Shown piece by piece: positions 6,536 through 8,086 of a stretch of 8,086 nucleotides of DNA. Below the pieces are notes generated by a model. The model had not been told where the DNA came from and made no database searches. It worked only from the letters and a program-made list of their open reading frames with translations. Source of the stretch: Desulfobacteraceae bacterium (lineage in GTDB: Bacteria; Desulfobacterota; Desulfobacteria; Desulfobacterales; Desulfobacteraceae); assembly GCA_015486915.1 (NCBI GenBank), contig WFQS01000720.1:1-8086 (forward strand), given 5' to 3'. The position numbers and the translations under genes were made by a program. Positions within the stretch are counted from its first letter, which is position 1, and each line of letters opens with the position of its first letter.

Positions 6536-6637
6536 ATTATTAGTTATGGTGATTAATGATAATCAATCAGATGTAAAAGAAGATAAAAAGATTACCAGGA
6601 ATATAAGCTTTTGAAATTGATAATTAATATTATTATT

Positions 6638-6658
6638 TCACTTTATTAAGTAAAGTGA
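6638..6658. promoter_or_regulatory. Palindrome TCACTTTA-N5-TAAAGTGA upstream of the beta-oxidation gene promoter
   Basis: Perfect 8-bp arms at 6638-6645 and 6651-6658 are separated by TTAAG. It ends eight bases before the TTGACA at 6667, a position suited to an activator. The regulator is not recognised. Confidence 0.4.
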
Positions 6659-6666
6659 TAAATTGC

Positions 6667-6694
6667 TTGACATATTCAATAAAATTCTGTTAAT
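6667..6694 (+). promoter_or_regulatory. Sigma70-type promoter of the beta-oxidation gene
   Basis: A consensus TTGACA at 6667-6672 is followed after 16 nt by GTTAAT at 6689-6694 (4/6 of the -10 consensus). The predicted start near 6701 falls at the left edge of operator candidate 2, so a bound repressor would block initiation. The resulting leader of about 53 nt ends in a strong ribosome site. Confidence 0.6.
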
Positions 6695-6699
6695 CATCA

Positions 6700-6715
6700 A
6701 TGAATGCTCATTCAT
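6700..6715. promoter_or_regulatory. Palindromic operator candidate 2 (ATGAATG-CT-CATTCAT)
   Basis: Perfect 7-bp inverted repeat, identical in both arms to the site at 6520-6535. It covers the predicted transcription start of the beta-oxidation gene and lies 38 bp before its start codon, the classic placement for a TetR-type repressor site. Confidence 0.65.
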
Positions 6716-6753
6716 AGTTGTTATTTGCACTATATTTAATACAGGAGGAAGTT

Positions 6754-8086
6754 ATGACAAAAAAAATTAGAAAAGCTGCAGTAATAGGATCAGGAATCAT
6801 GGGTGGCGGAATAGCCGCTCTGCTTGCCGGTGCCGGGGTTAAAGTATTGCTTCTCGACATTGTGCCGTTTGATTTAAAAGAGGAAGAAAAAAATAATCCT
6901 GCTGCAAGGAACAGAATTGTAAAAGCAGGGCTTGATGCCGCACTTGCTTCAAGACCTTCTCTTTTTATGACAAAAAAAGATGCGTCACTGATTGAAACCG
7001 GTAACCTTGAAGATGATTTTGACAAGCTTGGCACCTGTGACTGGATTATCGAGGTTGTAGTTGAGCGCCTTGATATTAAACGCGAGCTTTTTAAGAGAAT
7101 CGAAACCGTAAGAAAACCTGATTCCATTATCAGTTCAAACACCTCCGGCATTCCACTTAAAGATATTTCAGAAGGTTTCAGTGACAGTTTCAAAGAGCAT
7201 TTCATGGGTACCCATTTTTTTAACCCTGTAAGATACATGCATCTGCTTGAACTTATCCCCGGAGAAAACACACTTCCAGAAATTCTTGAATTTATTGCAA
7301 TGTTCGGTGAAAAATATCTTGGCAAGGGGATTGTCTGGGCAAAAGACACCCCGAATTTTGTTGGAAACAGGATAGGGGTACAGGGAATTGGAAAAATCAT
7401 GCAGGCCATGGTGGAGGAAGGATTAACAATCCCTGAAATTGATGCACTTTTTGGCCCTGCCCTTGGCCGCCCCAAAACAGCTATTTTCAAAACCACTGAT
7501 CTTGTAGGCCTGGACACAATGGTACATGTATGTCAGAATTCCTATGATCTCTGCCCCGACGATGAAGACAGGGATGTTCATCTTGTACCTGATTTTGTTA
7601 AAAAAATGGTGGAAAAGAAGCTCCTTGGCAATAAAACAAAGGCCGGGTTCTACAAAACTGATCTCACCCCTGAATGGAAAAAAATCAGAAAGGTGTTAAA
7701 TCCTGATACACTTGAATATGAGGATCTTGTAAGACCGAGCTTCCCATGCCTTGATGAAGCAAAAAAACAGCCAAAGCTAAAAGATAAAATCCGCTGCATT
7801 ATAAATGGTGATGATAAGGGTGCGAAATTTGCCTGGAAAATACTTGCAAACAGCTTTCAGTACGCTGCCAACAGGATTCCTGAAATTGCAGATACAATTA
7901 TTGAAATCGACAATGCAATGAAATGGGGATACAATTTCCAGATGGGTCCATTTGAGACCTGGGATGCAGTGGGAGTTGCAGAAGCTGCGGAAAGAATGGA
8001 AAAAGAGAATCTTGATGTCCCTGCCAATGTTAAAGCCATGCTGTCTGCCGGTAACACCTGTTTTTATAAAATGGAGAACGGTGTGC
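6754..8086 (+). CDS. fadN: FadN-type 3-hydroxyacyl-CoA dehydrogenase/enoyl-CoA hydratase, N-terminal part (runs off right edge)
   Basis: The first 444 codons of a bifunctional fatty-acid beta-oxidation enzyme are open to the window end. The NAD-binding Rossmann domain starts IRKAAVIGSGIMGGGIA, with GxGxMG at 12-17 and D35 closing the second strand. Dehydrogenase catalytic residues are visible: SNTSG at 128-132, H154 in GTHFFNP, E166 twelve residues later (the usual His-Glu spacing), and N205 in NFVGNR. A second dehydrogenase C-terminal motif, AMKWGYNFQMGPFETWDAVG, lies at 388-407. Order and wording closely match Bacillus FadN (about 790 residues), in which an enoyl-CoA hydratase domain follows; here that part is beyond the window. 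AGGAGG five bases before the ATG fixes the start. It is divergent from tetR, downstream of a consensus -35 and an operator-like palindrome, so probably repressed without fatty acid. A thiolase and an acyl-CoA dehydrogenase gene would be the expected next genes. Confidence 0.93.
   Translation, partial: MTKKIRKAAVIGSGIMGGGIAALLAGAGVKVLLLDIVPFDLKEEEKNNPAARNRIVKAGLDAALASRPSLFMTKKDASLIETGNLEDDFDKLGTCDWIIEVVVERLDIKRELFKRIETVRKPDSIISSNTSGIPLKDISEGFSDSFKEHFMGTHFFNPVRYMHLLELIPGENTLPEILEFIAMFGEKYLGKGIVWAKDTPNFVGNRIGVQGIGKIMQAMVEEGLTIPEIDALFGPALGRPKTAIFKTTDLVGLDTMVHVCQNSYDLCPDDEDRDVHLVPDFVKKMVEKKLLGNKTKAGFYKTDLTPEWKKIRKVLNPDTLEYEDLVRPSFPCLDEAKKQPKLKDKIRCIINGDDKGAKFAWKILANSFQYAANRIPEIADTIIEIDNAMKWGYNFQMGPFETWDAVGVAEAAERMEKENLDVPANVKAMLSAGNTCFYKMENGV

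Noticed and set aside
6708..7517. Minus-strand open frame of 269 codons opposite the FadN-type gene
   Set aside because: It is a shadow of a clear coding frame with intact catalytic motifs. Its low-complexity Ser/Ile/Pro-rich translation matches no family I recognise.
1..8086. Search for CRISPR arrays, tRNA or rRNA genes, insertion sequences, or a new defence or mobile system
   Set aside because: No spaced direct repeats, cloverleaf or transposase-like frames are visible. The coding content is well explained by known transport, regulatory and beta-oxidation families.

Overview
The window looks like ordinary chromosome from an AT-rich, Gram-negative bacterium. A TonB-dependent outer-membrane receptor with a C-terminal Phe requires an outer membrane. 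The gene style (a cobalamin riboswitch-led btu operon, a FadN-type beta-oxidation enzyme, and a prenyltransferase/squalene-cyclase-like protein) fits an anaerobic Desulfobacterota lineage such as Desulfobacterales. That placement is an inference from gene content and protein style, not from a marker gene.

Layout: (i) 1-326, minus strand: the N-terminal 108 codons of a prenyltransferase/terpenoid-cyclase-fold protein that runs off the left edge. (ii) 327-837: a divergent intergenic region with a promoter, a cobalamin (B12) riboswitch aptamer (about 524-707) and a strong intrinsic terminator (755-792), which is the expression platform. (iii) 838-5676, plus strand: a tight four-gene corrinoid uptake operon, btuB-btuF-btuC-btuD (outer-membrane receptor, periplasmic binding protein, permease, ATPase). 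(iv) 5677-5771: a convergent gap containing a long hairpin. (v) 5772-6359, minus strand: a TetR/AcrR-family repressor. (vi) 6360-6753: a regulatory region between divergent genes with several palindromes, including two copies of ATGAATG-NN-CATTCAT and a sigma70-like promoter. (vii) 6754-8086, plus strand: the first 444 codons of a FadN-type 3-hydroxyacyl-CoA dehydrogenase/enoyl-CoA hydratase, truncated by the window end.

How the parts work together: when corrinoid is plentiful, the riboswitch should favour the terminator and stop transcription before btuB. When it is scarce, the whole route is made: BtuB (energised by TonB, not encoded here) carries corrinoid across the outer membrane, BtuF captures it, and BtuC/BtuD import it. 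The Glu and Arg residues that dock BtuF onto BtuC in E. coli are all present here, but several pocket Trp are replaced. The right-hand part is a separate fatty-acid module: a repressor gene divergent from a beta-oxidation gene whose predicted start site lies inside a palindrome of TetR-operator type.

I found no mobile element, CRISPR array, tRNA or rRNA, and no clearly new multi-gene system. The most unusual features are non-coding: a pair of 43-nt hairpin-forming elements in opposite orientation flanking tetR, and two different operator classes in one intergenic region.
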